From positions 3,328,501-3,392,500 of the forward strand of contig NZ_CP022222.1 of the NCBI RefSeq assembly GCF_009930815.1: DNA of 64,000 bases, read 5' to 3'. Each line of letters opens with the position of its first letter. The first letter of the stretch is position 1. The notes beneath the pieces are model-generated. The model was not told where the DNA came from. It searched no databases and saw nothing but the letters and a program-made list of their open reading frames with translations. This DNA comes from Bradyrhizobium sp. CCBAU 051011. GTDB lineage: Bacteria; Pseudomonadota; Alphaproteobacteria; Rhizobiales; Xanthobacteraceae. The position numbers and the translations under genes were made by a program. Positions 33,788 to 42,000 of this stretch are shown in pieces.

Positions 33788-34671
33788 TGGGGACCTCAGG
33801 CTCTTCGGGAGGTCCCGGCTCGAACACGTCTCTCGTCCCGACGTTCCTTGAGCCAATCTCGAGCGAACCGTTGCCAGGCGGTGAGGTCGATCCCGCGGAC
33901 GGTGGCGAAACGGGCAATGGCAAGGGGCCCGGTGATGGAGCACCACCGACCGGGTCGCAAGCACCACGACCCGCCATCCAGCCGCCACCATCCGCCGGGC
34001 GCTACACAGGTGCTCGCACCAACTTCACGCGCTTTGCCTCGTCCGGGGGAAATGACCGCCGCGCCTTGCGGCGTGCGGTACGAGACTATGTGCGATCGGG
34101 CACGGGCGGCAGCCGCAATGCCACCCGAAAGATGGGCAGCGCCCGCGACACCGCCAGCGGCGCGCTGGGCGTCTTCAGGGCCTTTCAACGTGATGGGGTT
34201 GCCGACACGCTCGCTCGGCTTAACCTCGGAAACCTCGTGGGTCGCCCGACCCGCGAAGTGTTCATCGGCCTCACGGACATCATCTGCCGGGATGGCGGGC
34301 CGATTGACGAGGCCATCGCTCGCGACGCCTGGCTTGAAACCTGCGTCGATCTCGAACAGATCGGCATCGACAACCTCGATGCCCTGACCGCTGAACAGAT
34401 CAGGGACGTGTTCCTCGCCTTCATCGCGCACGCGGTCGAGGCCAGACTCTTTCAGGAGATCGGCATCAACGGGTTTGAGGTGGCCGACCTCAACACCATC
34501 CAAGCGTTTGAGGCGCAGTTTCGCAGCTATGTGGAGCGCGACGTTCGGGACTCGTTCGCCTCCGATCTTTCCTCGATTGCCGAACTTTCGGATGCCGAGA
34601 TTCGGGCGATCGTCGATCAGACCTACCAGAATGCGTGGGAATTGTTCGAGACGTGGGGGGATCAGAGCTGA
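33787..34671 (+). CDS. qatB: QatB: Qat system component of unknown biochemical function
   Basis: A 294-aa protein starting at GTG 33787, which shares one base with the qatA stop. The first ~75 residues are a low-complexity Gly/Ser/Pro linker ('GTSGSSGGPGSN'); the rest is a compact mostly helical domain ('FASSGGNDRRALRRAVRDYV', 'DAWLETCVDLEQIGIDNLDA', 'QTYQNAWELFETW'). No catalytic motif is evident. Assigned mainly by operon position between the KAP ATPase and the QueC-like gene, and by the length and layout expected for QatB. It shares one base with qatC. Confidence 0.8.
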   Translation: MGTSGSSGGPGSNTSLVPTFLEPISSEPLPGGEVDPADGGETGNGKGPGDGAPPTGSQAPRPAIQPPPSAGRYTGARTNFTRFASSGGNDRRALRRAVRDYVRSGTGGSRNATRKMGSARDTASGALGVFRAFQRDGVADTLARLNLGNLVGRPTREVFIGLTDIICRDGGPIDEAIARDAWLETCVDLEQIGIDNLDALTAEQIRDVFLAFIAHAVEARLFQEIGINGFEVADLNTIQAFEAQFRSYVERDVRDSFASDLSSIAELSDAEIRAIVDQTYQNAWELFETWGDQS

Positions 34672-36026
34672 TGCGCCGGCACAGTATCATCGCCCGTCTC
34701 GGTCCAACCGATAAAACGCGCGTCGCGCTGCGCGATAGCGACACTGTGAAGACGACAATTCGCTTCGTCGATGGCGATCATCGGCTGGGTTTCGGCCTCG
34801 GCCAGATGGTCGATCAATTGGCCGATCTGGGCTTATATCCCACGGAGCGCGCTATCGACCTCGCGATCCTCTCCGCCGTGGTGATGGCGGCCGACACACG
34901 AGTCTCACGTGCGACCGAGTCTCAGGATAGCTGGACGCGCGAAATCGATCTCTATCTGCCGGTCCTGGACCCCGACGCGTGGACGGCCCAAGCCGCTTTG
35001 ATCGAGCGAATGCTTCGCTTCCTCACCGGCGATCACTGGCGGCTCGCTTTTCGGAGGCGCCACCGCGACTATCACGAGCTCATCGAGCCGACTAACGAGC
35101 TAAGCTTCGACACTTTCGACTCGGTCTGCCTGTTCTCCGGCGGCCTCGATAGCTTCGTCGGCGCGATCGATTTGCTCGCCAAAAAACAGAGTCCGCTCTT
35201 CGTCAGCCACTACGGTGATGTCAGCACAAGCTCGCAGACGCAGTGCGCCGAAGGCATTGGCGCAGTCTACGGCGATCTCGAGCCGCGCCATGTTCGTGCC
35301 AATGTCGGGTTTCCGGGCGACTTGGTGCAGGGCTCGAACCCTGAACTAACGACGCGGGGCCGGTCGTTCCTCTTCTTGAGCCTTGCCGCCCTCGCGGCCA
35401 GCGCATTGCCGAGCCCCACGATCTATATTCCCGAGAATGGCCTGATCTCGCTAAATGTACCGCTCGATCCCTTGCGTCTTGGCGCATGGAGCACACGCAC
35501 GACGCACCCATTCTACCTCGCGCGCTGGCAACAATTGATCGACGCGCTTGGCATCTCGGCGATGATCACCAACCCGTACCGATTCATGACCAAGGGCGAC
35601 ATGCTAAAAAAATGCCGAAACCGCACGCTTGCCAAGCGGTTCGCGCCCAAGACAATCTCGTGCTCATCCTTTGGCAAGGCTCGTTATAGGAGTCTATCAC
35701 CTCGACACTGCGGCTATTGCACGCCTTGCCTTATCCGCCGCGCCGCGATTGAGTCCGCGTTTGGAACGGATCGGACCCTCTATTCCATTCCGAACCTTTC
35801 CGCTCAGCCATTGGAGGGATCGAAGGCAGAAAGCGAGCACGTGCGATCGTTTCAGATGATGGCGTCCCGCCTGTCTGAATCGCCCGACATTGAGAGTATA
35901 CTTGTTCACAAGCCGGGGCCGCTCTCGGACTATCCCCGGGGCGACATCGCACAGTACGCAGCCGTGTTCCGCCGTGGAATCGAGGAGGTCGCGCATATTC
36001 TAAGACAAGCGACGGTGCGCCCTTGA
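34671..36026 (+). CDS. qatC: QatC: QueC-like PP-loop enzyme of the Qat system
   Basis: A 451-aa protein related to QueC (7-cyano-7-deazaguanine synthase). 'SVCLFSGGLDSFVGAIDLLA' carries the PP-loop SGGLDSF at 156-162, which binds ATP for adenylation. 'HCGYCTPCLIRR' near residue 350 with an upstream Cys ('ISCSSF') matches the QueC zinc site. The ~140-residue N-terminal extension before the PP-loop is absent from housekeeping QueC and fits QatC. Its stop (TGATG) overlaps the qatD ATG. Known Qat work shows the gene is needed for defence; whether a deazaguanine-type modification of a protein or nucleic acid is made is not established by the sequence. Confidence 0.9.
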   Translation: MRRHSIIARLGPTDKTRVALRDSDTVKTTIRFVDGDHRLGFGLGQMVDQLADLGLYPTERAIDLAILSAVVMAADTRVSRATESQDSWTREIDLYLPVLDPDAWTAQAALIERMLRFLTGDHWRLAFRRRHRDYHELIEPTNELSFDTFDSVCLFSGGLDSFVGAIDLLAKKQSPLFVSHYGDVSTSSQTQCAEGIGAVYGDLEPRHVRANVGFPGDLVQGSNPELTTRGRSFLFLSLAALAASALPSPTIYIPENGLISLNVPLDPLRLGAWSTRTTHPFYLARWQQLIDALGISAMITNPYRFMTKGDMLKKCRNRTLAKRFAPKTISCSSFGKARYRSLSPRHCGYCTPCLIRRAAIESAFGTDRTLYSIPNLSAQPLEGSKAESEHVRSFQMMASRLSESPDIESILVHKPGPLSDYPRGDIAQYAAVFRRGIEEVAHILRQATVRP

Positions 36027-36790
36027 TGATTGCCGATGATATCCGTGGCGCCGACTTTCATTGCCACGTGGACCTCGACCGCGACCCCGCCGCGTTGGTT
36101 GAAGCATGCGAACGCGAGCGTATCGCCACGATCGCAGTCACAACCACTCCGAAGGCATGGCCTCACAACCAACAATGGATGCGCCAGAGCAGATATGTTT
36201 ATCCGGCGCTCGGTCTGCATCCTGAACTCGTAGCCGAACGCTATGCGGAACTTGATCTCCTCGAACGCCTCCTACCCGAAAGCCGGCTAGTCGGAGAAGT
36301 TGGCCTCGATGGGAGCCGAAAGCACGCGGCGAGCATGCCAAGGCAAAAAGAGGTCTTCGGAAGGGTACTGTCTGCCGCGCAGTCGTTGGGCGGCCGGGTC
36401 GTTACCATCCATAGCCGTCGCGCGGCAAACGACGTGATCACGATGCTCGAAGCCCTGACGACACCCGACAAACTGCTACCTATTTTGCATTGGTTCTCAG
36501 GATCAATTGCGAGCGCCAGGAAGGCTATCGCTTGCGGTTGCTACTTCTCCGTCAACGCAAACATGCTTGAGACCGAGACCGGCCGAACCTTGGTCGGGAG
36601 CATTCCTCTCGATAGACTTCTGATGGAAACCGACGCCCCATTCACCTCGACTGCCGGCCGCATCAGTGCGCCTTGGGATGTCATCCAGACTTGTGATGGC
36701 GTCGCGAGATTACTCGCGGCGGACGCCGCCGTACTTCGTACGACGGTAGCTCAGAACAGCAAGCGTGTTCTGGCTTTCGCGGGACTTTGA
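36026..36790 (+). CDS. qatD: QatD: TatD-like metal-dependent nuclease of the Qat system
   Basis: A 254-aa amidohydrolase-fold protein of the TatD DNase family. 'GADFHCHVDL' has the H-x-H metal site at 12-14, 'LVGEVGLDGS' the metal-binding Glu, 'VTIHSRRA' and 'PILHWFSGS' further His ligands, and 'LLMETDAPF' the family's terminal Asp motif. All expected metal residues are present, so it should be active. It starts inside the qatC stop codon (1-base overlap) and is the last gene of the operon. An upstream TTG at 36023 is a less likely start. The role in degrading nucleic acid during phage attack is inferred from the family. Confidence 0.9.
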   Translation: MIADDIRGADFHCHVDLDRDPAALVEACERERIATIAVTTTPKAWPHNQQWMRQSRYVYPALGLHPELVAERYAELDLLERLLPESRLVGEVGLDGSRKHAASMPRQKEVFGRVLSAAQSLGGRVVTIHSRRAANDVITMLEALTTPDKLLPILHWFSGSIASARKAIACGCYFSVNANMLETETGRTLVGSIPLDRLLMETDAPFTSTAGRISAPWDVIQTCDGVARLLAADAAVLRTTVAQNSKRVLAFAGL

Positions 36791-36796
36791 AACTCT

Positions 36797-36931
36797 TCAC
36801 TCCTCTTGAAGCCGTGCCCCGATGACTGGCTCAAGATTTGGCCGGTCGACAATAAGGTCGGCAACGTGCGCAACAAGGACGCTGATCTCGTCCTGCCGAT
36901 TGAACCGGTAACGGACGTTTGACGCGGTCAT
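36797..36931 (-). CDS. Possible 44-codon small gene or gene tail
   Basis: Minus-strand frame 'MTASNVRYRFNRQDEISVLV' ending '...GARLQEE', stop 6 bases from the convergent qatD stop. Composition looks protein-like with a regular helix/strand pattern, but there is no clear ribosome site and no recognised family. It may be the tail of a lost gene. Confidence 0.3.
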   Translation of the reverse strand: MTASNVRYRFNRQDEISVLVAHVADLIVDRPNLEPVIGARLQEE

Positions 36932-36974
36932 TGAGTGTCGGCTCACCTGACATTGGCTGCTAGTCTCAAGCAAC

Positions 36975-38123
36975 CTATTTCGGCTCCGTGCGATCAGTTG
37001 TGCCCGCCTTCGGCTCTGCCGCGATGCCATCAATTTCGCGACTCTTCTCCAGGACAGCATCGACGAACGCGGAAAGAGATTCTTCCTTCGCGGCAGCAAT
37101 CGAAGCAAACCGACTCCGGACTACTCCAATCACAGCAGCAAGTGGGGCAAGCCACAGCATTATCCAGGGAAGAGTCGGTATCGCATCGAGATAGGCGATA
37201 GAGGCGGCTGCGACCTGCAACAGAGACAACACCAGAATCACAATTGGCAATCCCAGAGTTGGCGCCTTTTTGTATAAATCGAATCGTGTCCTGTCCGTCT
37301 CCAGAATTTCCGCTATTCGTCTTGCCTGCATCGACCGGACTTTGAATTCCGGATCTTGCTCAAACGCAGCTTTCTGAGAGAAAAGATAGGCGATAAGCTT
37401 CCCAGTCCGAACGGTTTCCTGTGGTCCGAAGTATCGCTCATGCAAGCGCCAGGCATTCCAATCGGCATCGATCTCAGTGCTGACGCGCTCCGTTGCGTTG
37501 TAGAGGTGGAGACCGGCGATGGCGGCTATGGCGGAGCATGCGAGCCAATGCTGGCAGGCCAGAAGCAAAGGAAAGTAAAGCAGTATCAGCCGGTAGGTGG
37601 CCTTGTGGGCATGGACTTCCCTGATATGCCCCGGGACGCTCGCGTGGCAGAGCTCGTGGAGCAGGTAGAAGCGGTCGGCTATTCCGAGCTTGCCGTCCGC
37701 TCCGAGAAGGACAATCGTCCGGTAGGCTCCCGGTGTTGGTTGGATGAAGGACTTGAAAGTAAGCATCGGCTCATAGCCCGACCTTGGCGACGCCAACAGG
37801 ACCCGGGCCTTACCAGTGGTCTCTTTAAGCTGACCAAGGGTGGTCGCGTCGCCTACCAGAAAGTCGTCGGGAGCCTCGACGATCCGATATCCTTGAAGAT
37901 ACGACAGGAGGGCAGCGCGGGCGTCAGTTGCGTTTCTCCTGTAAGCATCGAAGAAAATCGCCCACTTGTTGTAGAAGGCCGCCACTGCAATACAGAGAGC
38001 CACCACTAGTGCTCCCGTGAGGCTGTCACTCCATTTGGTGAAGCCGAGAATTGCGTAGAGCAACACGGCCACGTTGGCCATCTCGTAATAGACGAGATCA
38101 GCGATGATCTTCCAAAACAGCAT
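36975..38123 (-). CDS. Putative membrane-embedded gluzincin-like metalloprotease, second gene of a two-gene operon
   Basis: A 382-aa protein I cannot place in a named family. Hydrophobic segments lie at about 17-58 (two passes), 178-205, and 285-330 (two or three passes). Between them 'FYLLHELCHASVPGH' contains HELCH (H156-E-x-x-H160), and 'RVSTEIDADWNAWRL' offers Glu217 in an E-x-x-x-D pattern, as in M48/M56-type gluzincins where that Glu is the third zinc ligand. The C-terminal ~50 residues are charged and soluble. It starts 6 bases after the stop of the small upstream gene, so the two are co-transcribed. Position in a defence island suggests immunity or regulated proteolysis; this is inference. 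Confidence 0.6.
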   Translation of the reverse strand: MLFWKIIADLVYYEMANVAVLLYAILGFTKWSDSLTGALVVALCIAVAAFYNKWAIFFDAYRRNATDARAALLSYLQGYRIVEAPDDFLVGDATTLGQLKETTGKARVLLASPRSGYEPMLTFKSFIQPTPGAYRTIVLLGADGKLGIADRFYLLHELCHASVPGHIREVHAHKATYRLILLYFPLLLACQHWLACSAIAAIAGLHLYNATERVSTEIDADWNAWRLHERYFGPQETVRTGKLIAYLFSQKAAFEQDPEFKVRSMQARRIAEILETDRTRFDLYKKAPTLGLPIVILVLSLLQVAAASIAYLDAIPTLPWIMLWLAPLAAVIGVVRSRFASIAAAKEESLSAFVDAVLEKSREIDGIAAEPKAGTTDRTEPK

Positions 38124-38129
38124 GGCAGG

Positions 38130-38516
38130 CTAGCGGGCAGTGCGACCAGGCGAGCGAGTATGTCTTGTGACGGCCTGGACAATAGCCGGAAGCTGTCTTG
38201 TCAGTTCCTCTTTAATTGCCTTTTCGGTTGTGATGACGATGACTTTGCTGTTCTTGGCATCAAACGTGAACTCAACCTTTTCTTCCCGTGGAAACGTATC
38301 CCGATATGCTGTCTGGACCTCACGAATTACGCCCAGCCCCGCTTTCACGACCGAATAAACTGATTTGAGCGAAAGGTTCTGTCCACCAACGATATTGATT
38401 TCCTTGTTATCTTCCGGCTTCTCAACAATGTGTCTGATACGTTCTTCACCCAGTAACGCGTATGCCTCAGGGAAGACGACTTTCAGAATTTCAATCTCTT
38501 CATTATGCGATGTCAT
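38130..38516 (-). CDS. Small conserved-looking partner protein of the membrane protease-like gene
   Basis: A 128-aa soluble protein, no signal or membrane segment, no recognised family. It starts at ATG 38516 with GAGG about 7 bases upstream; an earlier in-frame codon at 38534 is less likely. 'LSLKSVYSVVKAGLGVIREV' looks like a helix, and 'EKVEFTFDAKNSKVIVITTE' followed by 'KAIKEELTRQLPAIVQAVT' a strand-strand-helix unit. It precedes the membrane metalloprotease-like gene by 6 bases. By analogy with other two-gene modules it could be a sensor, substrate or adaptor for that protein, but no sequence evidence decides between them. Confidence 0.5.
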   Translation of the reverse strand: MTSHNEEIEILKVVFPEAYALLGEERIRHIVEKPEDNKEINIVGGQNLSLKSVYSVVKAGLGVIREVQTAYRDTFPREEKVEFTFDAKNSKVIVITTEKAIKEELTRQLPAIVQAVTRHTRSPGRTAR

Positions 38517-38534
38517 GCTCAACCTCGCCCCCAA

Positions 38535-39178
38535 TGATCCATCCGCCTTATGCTTATTTTGTTCGATTAGTCGTATGCGGGCAACCGATGTTTCGGAGAA
38601 GCTGACGACTTTCGGCGTATCGTTGCACTTTGGCGCACCCGCCTCGCGGACCGGGCTGTCGTGAACGGAGCCGCAAAGAGGCGTCTCCGCCGTCTGGCTT
38701 ACATCCCTTGCGCTGGAAATAGTGCATCGCTCGCCGGGGGCAGTCGGTCCCGGGTCCCGCCGCTGCGCGTCGGCGCTATGTGACCTCCTGCGGCTGCCCA
38801 GCTAGAACCGGTCTCACGATCGCAGTCGATCCCGCGCCCTCAAGTCACGCTCCCACGTCTGCATGTTTCCGCTTCGCCTGTCTGGCGGCTGACCGCCACT
38901 ATTTCTTAACTTGGCCACGTCGCAATCATGCGAACCATCCCATTAGCAACACGGGCCCGGGACCTCCTTGCCGCAGTGGGGCAGCCCCTCCCAAACGGTC
39001 GGGCACTCTCTTGGCGCTCTTTGGCTTGCGCTCGGCGCACCGGTTTCACTCGTCACACAGATTGCGATTTACACGCTCTATGGCGCGGGAGTGAAATCTC
39101 GGTGTCGGTGATTGCGCGACCGCGATTTGAAGCCCTGACGGCTCGCACGACTCAGGCAGACTTCGTTCCGCACTCGCA
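38535..39178. other. Island DNA without a supportable gene
   Basis: About 640 bases upstream of the first IS66 element. Open frames of about 100 codons exist but have arginine/serine-rich shadow-like composition. The first ~60 bases should hold the promoter of the minus-strand two-gene operon. Confidence 0.4.
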
Positions 39179-39264
39179 GTCGGAAAGTATCGCTCCGGCG
39201 GAGGCCGCCTTGTGCGGTTTGGCGGTTCGTCTGAGGATTTGACCTTAAGTCTAGCCTTAAGGTC

Positions 39265-39666
39265 ATGTGGCGAATGCAGGTGAAGGTCTTGGGCGCTGAA
39301 CGTCGGCGCCGATGGAGTTACGACGAGAAGGTTCGTCTGATTGAAGAGACGTTGCAGGCTGGCGAGACTGTGTGCGGCGTCGCGCGCCGACATGGAATGG
39401 CGCAGAGCCTGCTGTTCACCTGGCGTCGGCAAACGCGCCAGGGCCGCCTGGGCGGCGAGGCCGTGCCGGCTCTTGTTCCTGTCGAGATCGCCTCCACGCC
39501 GGCTCCCGCACCCACGTTCGGGCCGCAGCCGTCTTCGCCTCCTGCGCAGCGTCCAAGGAACGGAATGATCGAGATCGAGCTTGGCGGCGGCTGTCGCGTG
39601 CGCGTTGACCGGGAGGTTGACGCCGAAGCGCTGCAGCGAGTGCTTGAGCTTCTGAGGCGGCGATGA
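39265..39666 (+). CDS. tnpA: IS66 accessory transposition protein TnpA (Orf1)
   Basis: A 133-aa protein. 'RRRRWSYDEKVRLIEETLQA' and 'VCGVARRHGMAQSLLFTWRR' are the helix-turn-helix of transposase_8 type used by IS66 Orf1 to bind DNA. A proline-rich linker follows, then the closing 'IEIELGGGCRVRVDREVDAE' strand pair usual in IS66 TnpA. The stop overlaps the tnpB ATG by 4 bases, so translation is coupled. Length and order (tnpA-tnpB-tnpC) are standard for the family. Confidence 0.9.
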   Translation: MWRMQVKVLGAERRRRWSYDEKVRLIEETLQAGETVCGVARRHGMAQSLLFTWRRQTRQGRLGGEAVPALVPVEIASTPAPAPTFGPQPSSPPAQRPRNGMIEIELGGGCRVRVDREVDAEALQRVLELLRRR

Positions 39667-40010
39667 TCCCGATTCCGAGCGGCGTCAGGGTCTGGATCGC
39701 CACCGGTCACACGGACATGCGCCGCGGCATGCAAAGCCTGGCTCTTACGGTTCAGGAGAGCTTGAAGCGCGATCCTCATGCCGGCGATCTTTATATTTTC
39801 CGGGGCCGTCGCGGCGATCTGGTCAAGATTCTTTGGCATGATGGGTTGGGCATGTCGCTCTACGCCAAACGTCTGGACCGTGGAAAGTTCATCTGGCCCT
39901 CGGCGGTGGCCGGCGCGGTGTCGATCTCAGCGGCACAGATGGCTTATATGCTCGAAGGCATTGACTGGAGAAATCCTCAACTGAGCTGGCGGCCTGCGAG
40001 CGCGGGCTGA
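39663..40010 (+). CDS. tnpB: IS66 accessory protein TnpB (Orf2)
   Basis: A 115-aa protein with the family's fixed pattern: 'MIPIPSGVRVWIATGHTDMR', 'GMQSLALTVQESLKRDPHAG', 'LYIFRGRRGDLVKILWHDGL', 'GMSLYAKRLDRGKFIWPSA' and 'AYMLEGIDWRNP'. It is required for transposition of IS66 elements with TnpA and TnpC; its biochemical function is not defined. Full length, intact. It overlaps tnpA by 4 bases. Confidence 0.95.
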   Translation: MIPIPSGVRVWIATGHTDMRRGMQSLALTVQESLKRDPHAGDLYIFRGRRGDLVKILWHDGLGMSLYAKRLDRGKFIWPSAVAGAVSISAAQMAYMLEGIDWRNPQLSWRPASAG

Positions 40011-40079
40011 ACGAAGAAGTTGCGGCTGCCGGCATTTTGGGGAGTCACAACGCATTCAATCTGTGATTCACTGCTTCGC

Positions 40080-41624
40080 ATGGATGCTGATGGCGGAGCG
40101 ATTCCGGATGACATTGCTGCCTTGAAAGAGGCGCTGGCGATCGAGCGCGCGAAGGCGTTAGAGGTTGCAGCGGAACTCGCGGTCGCCCGCGCGAAAGCCT
40201 CGGAAGACAGCGCGCTGATCGCCCAGCAGAAGCTACGGATCGCCAAGCTCGAGCGTCAGATCTACGGACAACGGTCGGAGCGATCATCGCGGCTGATCGA
40301 TCAGTTGGCACTGACGTTCGAAGAGCTGGAAGCCGACGCCACGGAAGACGAATTGGCAGCCGAACGGGCTGCGGCCAGGACGACGACTGTGCGCGGATTT
40401 ACGCGCAAGCGCGCCGAGCGCCAGACATTCCCTGAGCATCTTCCACGCGAGCGGGTGGTGATCGATCCGCCGACGGCTTGCGCGTGCTGCGGCAGCAATC
40501 GCCTGCGCAAACTCGGGGAAGACGTGACCCGGACGCTGGAATCGGTGCCGCGTCAGTGGAAAGTAATCGAGACGGTGCGGGAGAAGTTCAGCTGCCGCGA
40601 CTGCGAGAAGATCAGCCAGGCGCCGGCGCCGTTCCATGCCGTCGCACGGGGATGGGCCGGCCCCAGCCTGTTGGCTATGATCATGTTTGAGAAGTTCGGC
40701 CAGCATCAGCCGCTGAACCGTCAGGCCGAGCGCTACGCTCTCGAAGGTGTGCCGATCGCGTTGTCGACCATGGCCGACGCCGTGGGATCGGTCTGTACGT
40801 CGCTTGATCCCCTGCTTCGCTTGGTTGAAGCCCATGTCATGGCGGCTGAGCGTCTTCATGCCGATGATACGACCGTGCCGGTGCTAGCCAAGGGGAAGAC
40901 CGACACGGGACGGTGTTGGATCTACGTCCGGGACGACCGGCCATTTGGTGGTGCCGGACCGCCAGCGGCGATGTTCCACTACTCGCGCGACCGCAAGGGC
41001 GAGCATCCCCAGGCGCATCTGGCCCGCTATGCCGGCATCCTCCAGGCCGACGCCTACGACGGGTATAACCAGCTCTATCTGGCTGGGCGCCATCCTGGAC
41101 TGATCCGGGAAGCTGCGTGTTGGTCGCACGCGCGGCGCCCGTTCTTTGCCATGGCCGATATCGAGGAGAATGCGCGGCGCAAGGCCGCCGGCAAAAAGGA
41201 AATTGCGCTCTCTCCGATCGCGATCGAGGTGGTGCGCCGGATCGATGCGCTGTTTGAGATCGAGCGGTCCATCAACGGCAAGAGTGCCGAGGGGCGCCTG
41301 GAGGTTCGTCAGGCTCTGAGCCGCCCCCTGGTGGAGGATCTTCAGGTCTATATGCGAGAGCAACTCGCCAAGCTCTCCCGCGGGCACGACCTGGCCAAGG
41401 CGTTCAACTACATCCTGAAGCGATGGGCGGCCTTCACGCTATTCCTGGAGGATGGGCGCGTGTGCCTCTCTAACAACGCCGCCGAACGGGGGCTGAGAGG
41501 CATCGCTCTTGGGCGAAAGTCATGGCTCTTCTGCGGATCCGATCGCGGCGGACGACGCGCCGCGGCCATGTACGGCCTGATCGTCACGGCCAAGATGAAC
41601 GGTGTCGATCCCCTGGTTGGCTGA
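40080..41624 (+). CDS. tnpC: IS66 transposase TnpC, C-terminus altered by an indel
   Basis: DDE transposase of IS66 (514 aa from ATG 40080). An N-terminal coiled coil ('LRIAKLERQIYGQRSERSSR'), a zinc-finger block ('CACCGSNRLRKLGEDVTRTL', 'FSCRDCEKISQ'), the catalytic core ('ERLHADDTTVPVLAKGKTDT', 'ILQADAYDGYNQLY') and 'CLSNNAAERGLRGIALGRKS' are all present. The end reads 'AKMNGVDPLVG' and stops, whereas the family continues 'W.ADVLARI..HP..RLDELLPWNW'; that sequence is present in another frame to about 41685. A small indel near 41612 removed the last ~25 residues; activity may or may not survive. Confidence 0.9.
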   Translation: MDADGGAIPDDIAALKEALAIERAKALEVAAELAVARAKASEDSALIAQQKLRIAKLERQIYGQRSERSSRLIDQLALTFEELEADATEDELAAERAAARTTTVRGFTRKRAERQTFPEHLPRERVVIDPPTACACCGSNRLRKLGEDVTRTLESVPRQWKVIETVREKFSCRDCEKISQAPAPFHAVARGWAGPSLLAMIMFEKFGQHQPLNRQAERYALEGVPIALSTMADAVGSVCTSLDPLLRLVEAHVMAAERLHADDTTVPVLAKGKTDTGRCWIYVRDDRPFGGAGPPAAMFHYSRDRKGEHPQAHLARYAGILQADAYDGYNQLYLAGRHPGLIREAACWSHARRPFFAMADIEENARRKAAGKKEIALSPIAIEVVRRIDALFEIERSINGKSAEGRLEVRQALSRPLVEDLQVYMREQLAKLSRGHDLAKAFNYILKRWAAFTLFLEDGRVCLSNNAAERGLRGIALGRKSWLFCGSDRGGRRAAAMYGLIVTAKMNGVDPLVG

Positions 41625-41723
41625 CGTCCTCGCCCGTATCGCCGCCCATCCGGCTCATCGGCTGGACGAACTGCTGCCCTGGAATTGGGCCCTGTCAGCG
41701 TCAGCAATCTCAGCCCGAGCGGC

Positions 41724-41969
41724 ATGACCATGCACGTCAACAAGGTCTATCGCGTCACCACGATCAATCGCGTCGCCCAGGACCTCGGCGAAGACGAGGA
41801 CTGGCTGTCGGACGTCGCCAGCGAAATGGACGCCGAGGACGGCCGCCTCTGGGTCTACGGTGTCGGAGAAGACGGCGTCATGGCCTTCACCGACTTTGGG
41901 ATCGAGACCTTGATGGAGCTCATCAGGATCCACAAAGAGAACCCTCATCTGCTCAGGCGCCAGGATTAG
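41724..41969 (+). CDS. Small accessory protein carried by the IS66 element
   Basis: An 81-aa protein inside the right end of the IS66 copy A, from ATG 41724 ('MTMHVNKVYRVTTINRVAQD'). The pattern 'LGEDEDWLSDVASEMDAEDG', 'WVYGVGEDGVMAFTDFGIET', 'LMELIRIHKENPHLL' is one I have seen downstream of IS66 tnpC in Rhizobiales; its function is unknown. It lies between the end of tnpC and the right inverted repeat, so it moves with the element. An earlier in-frame start (41685) reads through the tnpC tail and is less likely. The second IS66 copy in this window lacks it. Confidence 0.7.
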   Translation: MTMHVNKVYRVTTINRVAQDLGEDEDWLSDVASEMDAEDGRLWVYGVGEDGVMAFTDFGIETLMELIRIHKENPHLLRRQD

Positions 41970-42000
41970 AAGACGTCTGCGGCCTACGCCGGACGGGTAC

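Larger units (their letters stand above)
39187..42000 (+). mobile_element. IS66-family element (copy A), complete ends, 8-bp target duplication
   Basis: The left end begins GTATCGCTCCGGCGGAGGCC (39187) and the right end, read on the minus strand, begins GTACCCGTCCGGCGTAGGCC (from 42000): imperfect inverted repeats with the GTA start of IS66 elements. The 8 bases GTCGGAAA occur just outside both ends (39179-39186 and 42001-42008), the expected target duplication. Inside are tnpA, tnpB, tnpC and a small accessory gene. Confidence 0.92.
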
